This document shows positions 12,401-24,100 of a DNA stretch of 64,000 nucleotides, piece after piece. A program made the translations under genes and the position numbers. Below the pieces are notes generated by a model. It saw only the letters and a program-made list of their open reading frames with translations, made no database searches and was not told where the DNA came from. Source of the DNA: Gyrodactylus bullatarudis. Taxonomy: Eukaryota; Platyhelminthes; Monogenea; Gyrodactylidea; Gyrodactylidae. The DNA is taken from NCBI GenBank assembly GCA_012064415.1, contig SSNU01000077.1, positions 448,849-512,848 on the forward strand. The letters are read 5' to 3'. Position 1 is the stretch's first letter; each line of letters opens with the position of its first letter.

Positions 12401-15400
12401 CAAGGGATGAATTATATGCACTAAGGATTTCAATGCAAAAATCAATATAGTCTGGATACTTTTGCATGGAATATTTTCAAGATATTCTTATAAATTGCCC
12501 GTGATAAGATCAGTTTCTTATTTTATTTTTACATTAGAATTATCTTGCAGTTACTTTATATCATTACTGTACTTTTTATATTAATTAATGATGCTAAGCA
12601 AAATAAAAAAGAATATTCTATTTATCTAGGGAAGAATGTTTTAATCTTGGGACAAGGATTAAGGAATTTTGAGGAGAGAAATATTTTAATGAATACTTTA
12701 GTTATCTCATTTCTTATCACACTGCACAAAGCTGTCAGACAAGCTATTTTTGCATCAACTTTGAAGAAGGTTAGAGATGGAAAATTGCAATTTTTTTCAT
12801 TTTACGAGCATTGTAGTAAACTTGGTTTTCATGGGATTGATACAAAATCAACGAATAAAATTAAAGATTCAAAATTCTCTCCTCTCTTATTGGTCTTTCA
12901 ACCAAATCTTGGATCTCATATATATACTGTCAAGTCAGGCAATCAGAAATGTTAATCTAGTTAAAAGAATACTTTCGAGTAAACTGGAGGTTCTTGACTT
13001 CAGTGATAACTTGTTTCTATTAAATAGGAAATGAAATGAAAAAGTATTTGCCTCTCTCACCAGATAGTTGAGTGCATCGACAATCTGAGCAAAAATCACT
13101 TGATTCTCATAGTTTGAGAATAGTCCATAATGATTGATTCTATCATACAGGTTACCTCCACACAAATACTCCATGATCAGGTTTGTCTTTGACAAAGTAT
13201 GGACAACCTAAATAAGATCTATTATTCATCCGTAACATAATGTTATATATTCAACAACAACAACAACTAAAAGAGGATATGTTAAGTTTCTTTTAGACTT
13301 GATTTATTTATTTCTATTTGAAGAACTCAAATGAATAGTACATGTACTCATGTTAAATTGACTCAGAGCAGTGTTTTTTATTTCTCGAAAAAAAATTCCC
13401 AGGCAAGAAATTGTATTATAAAGCAAATATTTCTACCATTTGTTTCAAGAGAAAGGTTTTCTTCATTTCCCCCATCCAAGCCTCATCCAAAGACACGAAG
13501 ACATCACGTGAACTTTCTGAAAGAGGAGAAAGTAAAGGTTGAGAGGGAGTGGTTGTGGTAGTAAAGAACCTGTTTACCAGTAAGGGCTATCATGAATCTA
13601 AGTCCAGGTAAAATGATTAATAACAAAACTATTTGTTTTCCTGCATGCGAATAAAGGAATATCTTGGCAAGATTTTTTTCTTCGACCTCATAATTATGAA
13701 ACCCTCTTCTTCTATAGAAATTTCGTAGAATTCAGCACCTCATTCATTGAAGAAGGGACTACTACCTGACTATGTTGTCTTCTGGCTTGTATTAGTCAGG
13801 TAGCAAGCGAACAACGTTATAGTCAATCTATGCCGAACAGCTCCCTGAAGAACTACTTGGTTTGTTTCTATGATCCTCTTTTATAAATTTCAATTCTTTT
13901 TTCTTAACATAATTAGAATAAAATGATGTAAAACTCGACTGTAGATTAATTGGTGTGAGTTTTTCGTGAACAACTCCAGATACAAATATAGATGCCAATT
14001 AATTGGATTTCCTGTATTAAAAGCTGTTGAAAAATTGTTCATCATGTGACGGAATAGGACTAAAACAAAAGCTCTAAACTATTTTGAGAGATAGTAAGAA
14101 CTGATTGAGAAATTGAATTAGAAGCAATAAAAGAATGCTCGAATATTTTTGAAGGGTAAATGTTTGATTGTAAATTTTCAATAGACGATAAGGTGATTTT
14201 AATGTATACACGGGGTTTAAGGAGTCATTAGATGCCTTTACATTCCATAAAATTCAATGAAAGCCAATAATAATAGGCAATATGCTCTGGCAGAATTCGT
14301 AGAATAACTTACTTCAAATAGCTGGATAATATTTGGATGATTTAACTTGTACAGAATGGAAATTTCCCTTGAGAGAAGACGTTGAGCACTTTCATTCAGT
14401 TTTGTCTTGTCGATTATTTTAATTGCATAAAATTCTAAAATAATCAAGTTAGTTTCTTTCTTGAAGGAAGTAGGAAGTAACTACTTTCTTCAACATTGTG
14501 TAATGTGGTTTTGGGATGGAAAAATATCCGATTAAAAATGCAAAAGACTCTTTATAAGATTTATAATTTAAAAATACGTACGTATGTAGCATTTGACAAT
14601 AAAATTTTATTATTCGGCAAAATTTTCAAGATTAATGATACATTTTTATTCCTGTCAGGCTATCTCTGTGGATCATAAAATTTTAATGAATTCATTTACG
14701 CTCATAGTTGTGACATGCAAATAGCGAATTTATTTCAACTAAACAAAATTATCGATCAGGATTTCATGGAGTTTATAGTTCACAGCTACATGTTAACCAC
14801 AGTAACTGTTATGAGTCACTTATTCTGTCTGTGGATGAGTACAAAAAAAGGTCATCTCTGGTAACTCAGTACTATGGTTATGAGAAATTCAGAGTCTATA
14901 ATGGAGAAAATCACAAGTAATCTTCTTCAATTTGAATTGAATTCATTTTAACATGAAAGCTAAAATCTTCAATGAGTGTTAGATTATCTCTTAATGTTCT
15001 ATCACATATATTATTTATTGATTTCCTCCTGAACGTAAAAGCTTGATGGAAATAGAGTTTGTCTGAAATAGTTTAATTGTAATAATCTTTATTTATCTCC
15101 ATGTATATATTTGAATATGATTATGGGATCAAAGGAATTCTCATCTTTCTAATGGATAGTAATTACAAATTACTCCTTGATACTCCTTGAGGTAAAATGC
15201 AATTAACCAAGTCAAGAAATCATACAGTAGTTAATACGATTATTCTGGCCATTTGGTTAGTTTCAACTTGCAGTTTTTATACTCTTTTTATAAAAAATAG
15301 ATTTTTCTAATAAAATATATATTTTGGCTTGTAATTGGTCTAGCTGTAGTAATAAATTTAATAATATAATTCATCACTTGTAAGGAAAATTAAAATTAAT

Positions 15401-18400
15401 TGAATTAGTAGAAATATTCATTTCTTAGAGGATTTTGAAGACGAGTGAATAATGAGTAATAAAGTTTTTATTTCGCCGGTTCTCATCATAATCTTACACC
15501 GGCTTCATATTTATACATACAATAATGAAAAATAAAAAATCCTCTGGGGGTAAGGTTTCACTGGGCTCATTGTCTTTTCTTGAGAAAGGGATCTAGTTGT
15601 AACTGTCCGCTACATTTTTTAAAATTAATTGATCTAAATTGTTTTTATTCTAAATTCTCAACTTTAATTTTCCGTGCAAGTGAGAATTATAATTATATCA
15701 TCATAGTTATTACTACCAATAAAAACTAGAAGACAAGAAATATAGTCAGGTAGCAAGCGACCAACGTTATAATCAAAAGAGATCAAATGAGAAAAGTATT
15801 CTTCAAAACTTTTGGTTAATGCCATTTAAGTTTCCTTTGTTGAGATCTCTTTCTCTATATAAATCTTAATTAGGTACTATGATATCATATCGTATATTGA
15901 TAATCCAAGAGTTGTAGCAGTGCAAAGTGTGTAGTAGTCAAAGCAATTTTCATTGTCAAAGAAATAATAACAAACAAATGGGGGATCTCTGCCCATTCTT
16001 TTTCAGGAGAGATGGAAATTTTGCATTGTCACTTTGTTAAGGAGTTATCTCTCTGCGTTTTAATTTAAAATTTTAAGTTATCATAGAGTCAAATTAATGA
16101 AAAAATACAACAAGAACAGCTAGTGAAGGATCACTTTTTTGATATTCTCCAATCTATTCTATTCACACGGAAAATGAAAGACAGAAGAGTCTATCTTGAT
16201 TAATTATTAAATCTTTTTATTATCAACATCACAGCCAGTACACTTGGAGGGGGTGGTGGTGGTGGATGTGCTTGTTATGGAGAAAGAGCGATTTACAAAA
16301 CAGAAGATGCATAACTGGATTTTCCATTGAGATCAGTGGAAGAAAGCTCCCTCTCAAGATACAAGGGAGTCAGAGGGATAAAAAATCTCTCAGCAGAAAG
16401 ACACTCTATTCTTCGATCAATTTATATCTCATATCCGGATAACGGTTGATAAAATTATTTTAAGATACATTTTTTAAACTAAAATTAAGTTTTAATTTTA
16501 AGACCAACCTATTTTGAAGTAGCCATACGATACCCGAAGGTCAAGAATTCTAAAAGCTTTCAGAAGCACATGAGAACTTTCTTAATCTAAGTCGGTTATT
16601 TTTTTTAATTTTCAAAATGAAAAATTAGGGACCCACTCTACTTCACAGGGATTCCAGGATACTTTAAGTTATGATTCCAATTCTGAAAACGAATATCTGG
16701 AAAAAGGAACACAACTCTAAAATAGTGCGTAATTTTAGAAACATAAATGAACTACAAACAAGAATAATCCTGACTGGCTTCAAATATTCTGAATGGGAAA
16801 ACAAGAGGGTCAAGCATCGTTTGTAACTTTAGTAACTTTAAAACTTGGTGTCTCCCCTATTGAGGGCTCTAGAAAAATTCCTTCTCAGATGTTTTATAAA
16901 ACCATTTGATTTCTATTTAGTTTAAAAAAAAACTATTTTTATTGTACTTTATAAAGAATGGAACTGTCTTCTTTTAGCAGAAAAATAAAGAAAACAGGTT
17001 GATAAGACATGCACTACTCCTGTTTCATTCAAACCAAAAACTTGTTATAAACCCTGGCGCCAGATAGAACACACTTGAGACTTTTACAAAATCTGGCAAT
17101 TAAGAAATTAGCTAGACTTCTTCTTCTTCAAAGCGTCTGAAAAACATTTATTGCTGAGGCTTTTCTCTCATTAACGTGTCTCTTTTTACAAGTAGTTTCA
17201 TGAAATTTACAAGTGAGACTGTGGAGAAATTATGTTTTTATCTAATGTAATGTAAATGATTTAGGGCTATTCATCTATCAAAACTTTATTGTTTTCTTCA
17301 TCTCTCCCCAAATCAAAATGAAACATGTGAAAAATAAATTAAATTTACATAATGCAATGTGCAAAACCATTTGCTCAATGCAAGAGTATTTGTAAATAGA
17401 TTTACATTGAATGATGTCATTAAGTAAAATTTATCGATGAAAATGGAAATATTCTCACAAATAATAGTTGGAAAAATACAATAGAAAATAAAAACATGCA
17501 AATAGGAAGCTGAAAAACAGCTTAGAATGATTTCGTGACCAGAAAATCATCAAGGAATGAAGAGAAAATGGATTTTTAAATTGACGAAAAGATCCATGTA
17601 GTAATCCCATTAAAAAGAGGAACATCATGTTTTAATTTGATTGATGAGAAAGTTACCTCCCAGAGTTTCTTCTATTCTCTAGAATTGAATCCTAGTAGTC
17701 TTTAGATTCAAGAGGAAAAATTCTAAAGTTAAATTTCGTAGTTTTGGGTCATTTTCTTCTTCTTTGAAAAATTCAGAACTTTTGAATTAGAAATTTCAAA
17801 ATTCAAAAAGAATTAGTTTACTCTTAGTTTAGTTCAAAATTTTGTCTTATTCATTACAAATTTGAGGCTTTCTATAAATCTATAATCCATCAATATAATA
17901 CGATATCTCGTTATAGACAGAATAAAGCTAGTGAACAAAAGTTGATTTTCATGATCACGATTGGACAATGATATCAAATATGCAGAATCCCCCCATCATC
18001 GTGTGAAAATGGAATTTTGATTTTTTGATCATTTCCCTAGATGAAAATCGATAAAATTTTGTTGGTTCAAAATATCTTGAAAATCAACTTTTGATCACCT
18101 TTTCCCTTTAAGTTCAAAAATGGAAATTTGGCGCTACTTCGAGGTTTGACATGTGCCGTAATTTCCTTCAACTATTAATTTCGCAACTTCTTCCGCACCA
18201 GGCTCAAAGAAAAGGGTTCGTTGCACAATTTGCCCATACAATAGAGATAGAAAAACTAATGAATAGTGCAGCACCTATACTTACAAAGTTTAACTAGAAA
18301 TATTTCGTCCTAGGAGCTTAGGTCGTATATCCCAGAGGAACGTCTTATTAAGTAAAGGATTAGCCCATGTCGCTGAATGTTACAGCTTACTAATGGATCC

Positions 18401-19514
18401 CACCGAGACTGGTACGAAAGAAACTTATAAAGCATTTAGAAATAATCTAAGTATACATATATGGTAGACATATACGCGCGTTTCGTCCTTTTTCTGTACT
18501 CATCAGTATGCCACAACCTGGGATTCGAACCTCAAATGCTTTGTAAGTTTCTTTCGTACCAGTCTCGGTGGGATCCATTAGTAAGCTGTAACATTAAGCG
18601 TCATGGGCTAATCCATTACCTAATAAGACGTTCTTCTGGGATATACGACCTAAGCACCTAGTACGAAATATTTATAGAAAAACTACCAAAATAGGTGAAA
18701 AATCTATTTGTAATGATCATTAAGTTAATATTTGTTCAAATTCCAAAAATTGATTGGTAAAAGTGGACCTCAAGATTCCAAACTATCTACAATCCAAATC
18801 CGATTTCTTGATGTAGGAATTTTGTAAAAATCACAAATCCTTATCTTCTTTAACATTAACTAGGCGTAGTAATCATAAAATCTACTCACTTTTGTTCTCA
18901 ATATGTGAGGCTAATTTAACTTTGGAAAAGTTTCCTGAGCCGATTGTACGTATGATCTGATACATTCTCAGCTCATTATTGAGAAAATAATCATAGAAGA
19001 CATTGTTACTACTAGTGCTATTAGTATTATTATTATGTAGGGGTATATTCTCTTCGGTACTATTACGATAATCAGACTTGAGGATAATTGATTCACGATG
19101 GTGATCATTGAGGATTTGATTGACTCTCGTTAGGGATTTTTTCTTAGCCAGTGTCCTTTCAGTTTCAGAGGATATCTCCTGTTCCTCAATTGATGAGTTG
19201 TTGTTGTTGTTGATATGAGTACGTTGGACACTGTGTCCTCTGCGAAGTTTAAGACTGGCCGCTTTGATTAGACGCAGAGATGGCTTCTTACCATCTTTAG
19301 GAGTGGATGGCATCAGCTGTTCCTTAATCTGTAGCGAGCTAGATTCTTCAATTCTTGGTTCGTTAATGGATTGCTTTGCAATCATTGAATAATACTCTCC
19401 GATACTCTTTTCCATTTTGTTATGATCATTTGTTAAAATACTCAAGTTAAACCAATCTCTATTCTTAAGAAGGATATTGTCTGTTGAATTCTTCGTCATG
19501 ATGTTGCTAGGCAT
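9460..19514 (-). CDS. NIM1-like serine/threonine protein kinase
   Basis: CAMK/AMPK-related kinase closest to the NIM1 type. Exons (5'->3'): 18890-19514, 14313-14434, 13061-13207, 10712-11007, 10292-10598, 10173-10233, 9460-9509; all phases fit, giving 535 aa. The first ~185 residues are a low-complexity Ser/Asn-rich extension. The kinase domain begins at [19 protein letters not shown] (glycine loop). It continues with AIKIIDKTK (ATP lysine), [20 protein letters not shown] (helix C), HRDIKGDN (catalytic loop), [17 protein letters not shown] and VDIWALGV. All catalytic residues are present. About 45 basic/polar residues (10815-10950) sit between the catalytic loop and DFG, where NIM1 kinases have only a few. 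The C-terminal tail is short. Introns of 2.1, 1.1 and 4.5 kb hold repeats. It could also be another AMPK-related kinase, but QRLLSREIS and CGSP.YAAPELF favour NIM1. Confidence 0.85.
11008..13060. other. Kinase intron, about 2 kb
   Basis: AT-rich intron with one end-fragment of the dispersed element (11531-11590). A + strand open frame at 12545-12955 (136 codons) has no recognisable family and biased AT-rich composition; I treat it as chance or decayed mobile DNA. Nothing else is supported. Confidence 0.4.
11531..11590 (+). repeat. End fragment of the dispersed element
   Basis: Contains AGTCAATCTATGCCGAACAG followed by CTCCCTGAAGAACTTGGTTC, nearly identical to 13831-13862 and to the reverse complement of 52093-52150. 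The GCAAGCGAACAACG half is absent. Confidence 0.7.
13761..13867 (+). repeat. Dispersed palindromic element, best direct copy
   Basis: Begins ACTACCTGACTATG and carries TCTTCTGGCTTGTATTAG, TAGTCAGGTAGCAAGCGAAC, AACGTTATAGTCAATCTATG and CCGAACAGCTCCCTGAAGAA. CTACCTGACTA at the left is the reverse complement of TAGTCAGGTAG in the middle, so the unit can fold. It lies in a kinase intron, with no coding capacity. Confidence 0.7.
15323..15775 (+). repeat. Split copy of the dispersed element
   Basis: TTTTGGCTTGTAATTGGTCT (15323-15342) and, 400 nt later, TAGTCAGGTAGCAAGCGACC (15743-15762) match neighbouring parts of the element at 13761-13867. Either an insertion has separated the two halves or these are two independent fragments. 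Confidence 0.45.
18291..18684. mobile_element. Fold-back element with ~145-bp inverted arms and a B-box-like spacer
   Basis: Left arm about 18291-18437, right arm about 18533-18684, in near-perfect inverted orientation. For example CACCGAGACTGGTACGAAAG (18401-18420) mirrors CTTTCGTACCAGTCTCGGTG, and GGTCGTATATCCCAGAGGAA mirrors TTCTTCTGGGATATACGACC. The ~95-nt spacer contains GGATTCGAACC (18521-18531), whose complement GGTTCGAATCC matches the tRNA-type B box. No ORF. This could be a SINE inserted in inverted pairs or a fold-back transposon. Confidence 0.75.
18762..18862 (+). repeat. Dispersed ~100-bp repeat, copy 1
   Basis: Shares GTGGACCTCA, GATTCCAAA, AATTTTGTAAA and TTAACTAG in the same order and spacing with 25357-25475. 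No coding potential. Confidence 0.55.
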
Positions 19515-21126
19515 TTCTTCAGATTATCCATTTAGAGAGAGAGAATGAGTGAGTGAATACAGATTTATCTCCTTGACATTCACTACAAGGAATTCATTCA
19601 GTTATTGTACAAGTCAAACTTGATGGGACTGTATAAAAGTTCCAAAGTATTAATCTTCAAAATTATGCAATATTCTTGATAAACTGTAATACGATTTGTT
19701 AATCTGTTTCTAAATGATAAGGAGAATCAAGGCATGTGATTGGTTGATCGTTTTCAAACTAAATAATAAATTTCATACAAAGTCATTCATTCTATCTCTC
19801 TCTACCATTTACAATACAGAGTTTTTGTATTAAAAACTACCCCTATTTGCAGCTAATTTTTTATCCATGTGGAAAAAATATGAGAGGAGAAATAATAAAA
19901 ATTCATTCATAAAAAATCATTCCACAACAAGAGGAGACTGTGTTTTTCCATATTAATTTATATATCTGTCTGATTAATTATTATTTGTGTGTTATTATCA
20001 TACATAACGTTGCATTTTTTTCATGGACTCTGTAGCGCATTTCGGATGGAACCGAATCTAAACTTTCCACAGGCAGTTTAAAACCGTCGAAAGAGAACCT
20101 GCATGCAAAGTAATTTCTTAGAAGAAAGATATATTTTGAATCCTGTGTGAAAAAGGTGTGCATATTTTTGCCTATGTAAACTGGTGCAAATCTCTAGTTT
20201 TGATTTTATATTAGTTAACATTGTATAAAGTTAAAAACAAGTTCTATTCGATGAGTTTATCAACATATAGACAGCAATAGTATGTAATAAATATTATTTA
20301 TCCAAGATGGAAGAGTGAGCTTTATTCGAAGAAAATCTTAAATTAAAGATAAAACCAAGTCTTACTTCAAGTAAGTTACTTATACAACTGATAAAGTGAT
20401 TCTTTCTATATATATCAATATTTGCTGAAGTTTAAAAGAGATTTCGGGCAAATTTATTTATCTATTTTATGGACGTAAAATTCATTTTTTTATCCTGACT
20501 GGGAAATTATTGCATGAAATTTTAATATCGCTCGTATCGCATACATCATAATAGCAAATTTAGTTTTGATACAAAAAATACAAATACCAAGCGCTAAAAT
20601 TGCATTTTTGATCCCAAACTCATTATTATTGTTTGCTCTGACTCTCTCTTTAATAAACTGAAAAACTTTGCAGCAAATGTAATTCCCAAAAATAGAAATT
20701 ATGAAAGGGAACTCTTCGATTGATTCTTGCACCTTTTCAGTTCGATTCGAGATACTATCGAATTCAAAACTAAGCAGTCTATTTAACTATACTCAATGAT
20801 ATCAAGAGGCGAAATGAATGCAGACTTATTTCAAATTATAATATATGACACTTTTCGACACGGAGAAATTAACCTGACGTTTTTCTAGTATAGTTCATCT
20901 TTTCAATGAGTAAGAATTCAAAAATAAGCTTGCCTCAGTCACGTTTTAAACCACTCAGATGATCGAAATTTTCAACATCTTCTTTAGGATGGTGGAGTGG
21001 AAAATATTTGAAATCTTTATGATCTGTATTCATTTATAGTTTTTATTTACAAATTTTATTGTTTGCACATTTTATCTCTTACATATCATTTGCCAATTGT
21101 CTCATGCAAATTAATTCAGTTATTGA
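19515..21126. other. Intergenic region between Ig gene 3' end and kinase start
   Basis: About 1.6 kb of AT-rich DNA; both flanking genes run on the minus strand. It should hold the kinase promoter and the Ig gene 3' UTR. A 19-nt string TTAGTTAACATTGTATAA (20211-20228) recurs at 22510-22527. Nothing else is supported. Confidence 0.4.
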
Positions 21127-24100
21127 TTATTGTGTAAAATTTAAAATTTTCATCCAAAAGTGGAACATGAGTAGAAATAATAATAGGCTAAACGTATTTC
21201 TTGAGGCTTCATTTTGACTTGTGTGTCTAGGTGATATTGACTTTTGATAGAGTTTTGACATTTGAGATATTGGTACTACATAAAAGAATAGAATATTACT
21301 TGTTTTAGTTGAAAACATTCTAATGTTTAGCACTCAGTCTTGAAATTCTTTACTCATTATACTTCTCAATATAATACAATGCTCATGATAGCACAATGCA
21401 TCCAAATACTTTTCCAGAGGCATGCTTATTTCAAATGTGCTGACTAACCATTTTCTCCCGGCAGGTCTTGAAAAATAAACATTCATTAATCAAATCATTC
21501 AGGTATTCCTAGAGATACTCGATCACATTAGAATGAGCAAATGTAAGAATTCATACTTTGTCTAACAATTGTTATTGCAATACCCCAAGTTCCAAGAGTT
21601 TACATGAAAGAAATACACTTGGTAAAAGGTTTTTCGAGTTTGGTTAAAATTCATACCATAAACTTGGATCAACATAAAATGTTGCATAGAAAAGTTATTA
21701 GATTAAACACCCAACTTATTTATTGAAATGCTGTGATACATGAATGTTAGACAGCAAAAAAAAACACAATATAATATAAATTAACGTATTTTTATCCTAT
21801 ATACTAACAAGTATAGTGAATATTTATAAAATTTTATTCTCCCAGATAAAAAATATTTTTAAGAATTCCACGTACATCCTACTAGAAGTTTAACTAATTT
21901 TCTTACGGCTTTAAGAATATTCTCCGGGTGATATCCTTTATACTTGCTATTTAAGAATGTTAGAATTCTATCAATACTTGAATTAAAATTCATTGAAAAA
22001 CCACTAGTACTGATTAAAAAAATGCGATAATTTTGAAAAGTGAATTTTTCTTACCAGAGATAAATTTATACTTTTGATTGTATAATTTAATTTTATATAA
22101 TCTTGCTAGATTTAATTTGACGAAACTATACCAGGCCAGACCATTGTACTGTTATCCTATGGATATAAATTATTCGAAGAGACAAATGTTTCTCAAAGCA
22201 AAAAATACACAAAAATATTAATCGATATCTATCATAATAATAACAACATTTATTTGACTGCCTTAAATATTTTAATATATGCAAAGTTTTGGGATACATA
22301 AAAGTCATCCATCAAATAATCGTATTTCTACCCAAAGGTTTTCCTTCTACATTTTCTATAGCAAACATTGATGAGAGATGAATTCAGATAGATTGATTAA
22401 CAATGGGCAAAGATAATCAACACTGGGAAAGTATTAGCTGACAAGATACCCTTTTTTGAGATACAATGTATATTCGATGAAACCTAAGTTTTAGCTTACA
22501 TCTATATTATTAGTTAACATTGTATAAGAAAGTTTAAACAATTCTCTTCAAAGGATATGTCGGATGGTCCAACTCGGACGAGTTATAGAATATTGATCGG
22601 CAGCATAGAATCACGAAAGTGGAAAGCAATTGAAAAAAATCAATCTTTGAGTTACCAAACTGGAATAGGCTCTCCGACAAACTCTCTAAAACTTAAATTA
22701 CTCTCATCAAATCAATGCCTATATTTAGGTCTAACCACAAAAAATTACGTTATAATTTGGCGATATAAAAATATTGCAATAAATGCAAAAATGCATATTT
22801 AAAAATGGGCTCAAACTTTTTGACGTGAAAATTCAATAACTCAAAATTTCTTTTGGTGAAATTCACTGAAAATACTTGAAATCTTCAATTGAAATTATGC
22901 ATATCTAAATAAAAATAAAGTTCAATAGGAATTTTAAAATAGGAAAGTTAAAAATCGGGTTTTAACCATAGTATGTATTGTTAAATGAATAATTATTATC
23001 AATTTTGCTTACCGACAACTTCAAGAAAGACCTTTTCAAAGGCAACAACATTGATAATTCCATTGTACTTTTCTTCGCCTCTCTGGAGGCATATCCAAGA
23101 ACCAGAATCCTGGGGAAATATCCGATCGATCGTCAGAGTGGACTCATATGCATTTGAGTCAAGTCGCTTTGTGAATACAGATCGATTGAGTGATGATTTG
23201 ACGCGATAACCATTTTGATACCATTCTATTTGATTCTGAATGCTCGGCTTTTGCCCGTCAGAAGTGACATGACATTTGATCTCAACACGAGACCCATAGA
23301 TGGCCACTTTCGGGGAAGATATCTTGATTTTTGCTAACAAAATTATCCTCAATGAGTATTTTTTATATGTAAAGTTGAAAAAGACTCACAGGAAAACTTT
23401 TCAAAGTTGCTTGCATCATCGTTAACTTGAGCAGAACTCTTTTCCTGTCCATTATTAACTGAAAATAACATTTTTTTGTCAAACTTTTTACTCTCTTTAC
23501 ATGATCAGGGTAATAATGTTTGATGGTTACGATTAAAAATTAAATAAATATTATTCTAAAATTTAGAATCTAAATAAGGAAGTATTCTTATGAATTAAAG
23601 ATTTAAAGCTTTTTTTGTGACTCAATAAGAATATTTGCGGAAAAAAATTGGCATAACTATTTCGTCACATCTCTGATATAGAAATTTATTCATTTTGTGA
23701 TTATGGCAATCATATATTCTATGATCTGATTTTGATAACTTTCTATGATTTTTATCAGTGTATTTTCATCGAGAACTATTCCTAGGTACTGCTTATTTAT
23801 TTTAACAAAATAATTTATAGGGGTCCTCAAATCTAATTTAACACAAAACGAAAATTTGAATTTAAAATTCATATAAAACAGTTTAACTTATTAAACACTG
23901 TTTATAAAACAGTAAAGACTGGATCAATATTGACCTGTACCGTGCCCTCGATACTTTATCCACTTTTTAAGACTAAGCGTGAGGTAAATATTCGTGTTTC
24001 AATAAAAATTAGATATTTCAATAAAAATATTTTTACTGTAAAAATTTTCAATTCTGGCTAAAATTCCCACACAAAAATGGAAATGCATTGTATTGATACG

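Larger units (their letters stand above)
14435..18889. other. Largest kinase intron, 4.5 kb
   Basis: Separates the N-terminal extension exon from the first internal kinase exon. It holds the split repeat at 15323-15775, a (GGT)n run near 16245-16262, the fold-back element at 18291-18684 and a dispersed repeat at 18762-18862. No coding exon is recognised on either strand. Confidence 0.5.

Noticed and set aside
12545..12955. 136-codon + strand ORF inside a kinase intron
   Set aside because: No domain, AT-driven composition and no splice partners; probably chance or decayed mobile DNA.
16245..16265. (GGT)n run
   Set aside because: A short simple-sequence tract; no further structure.
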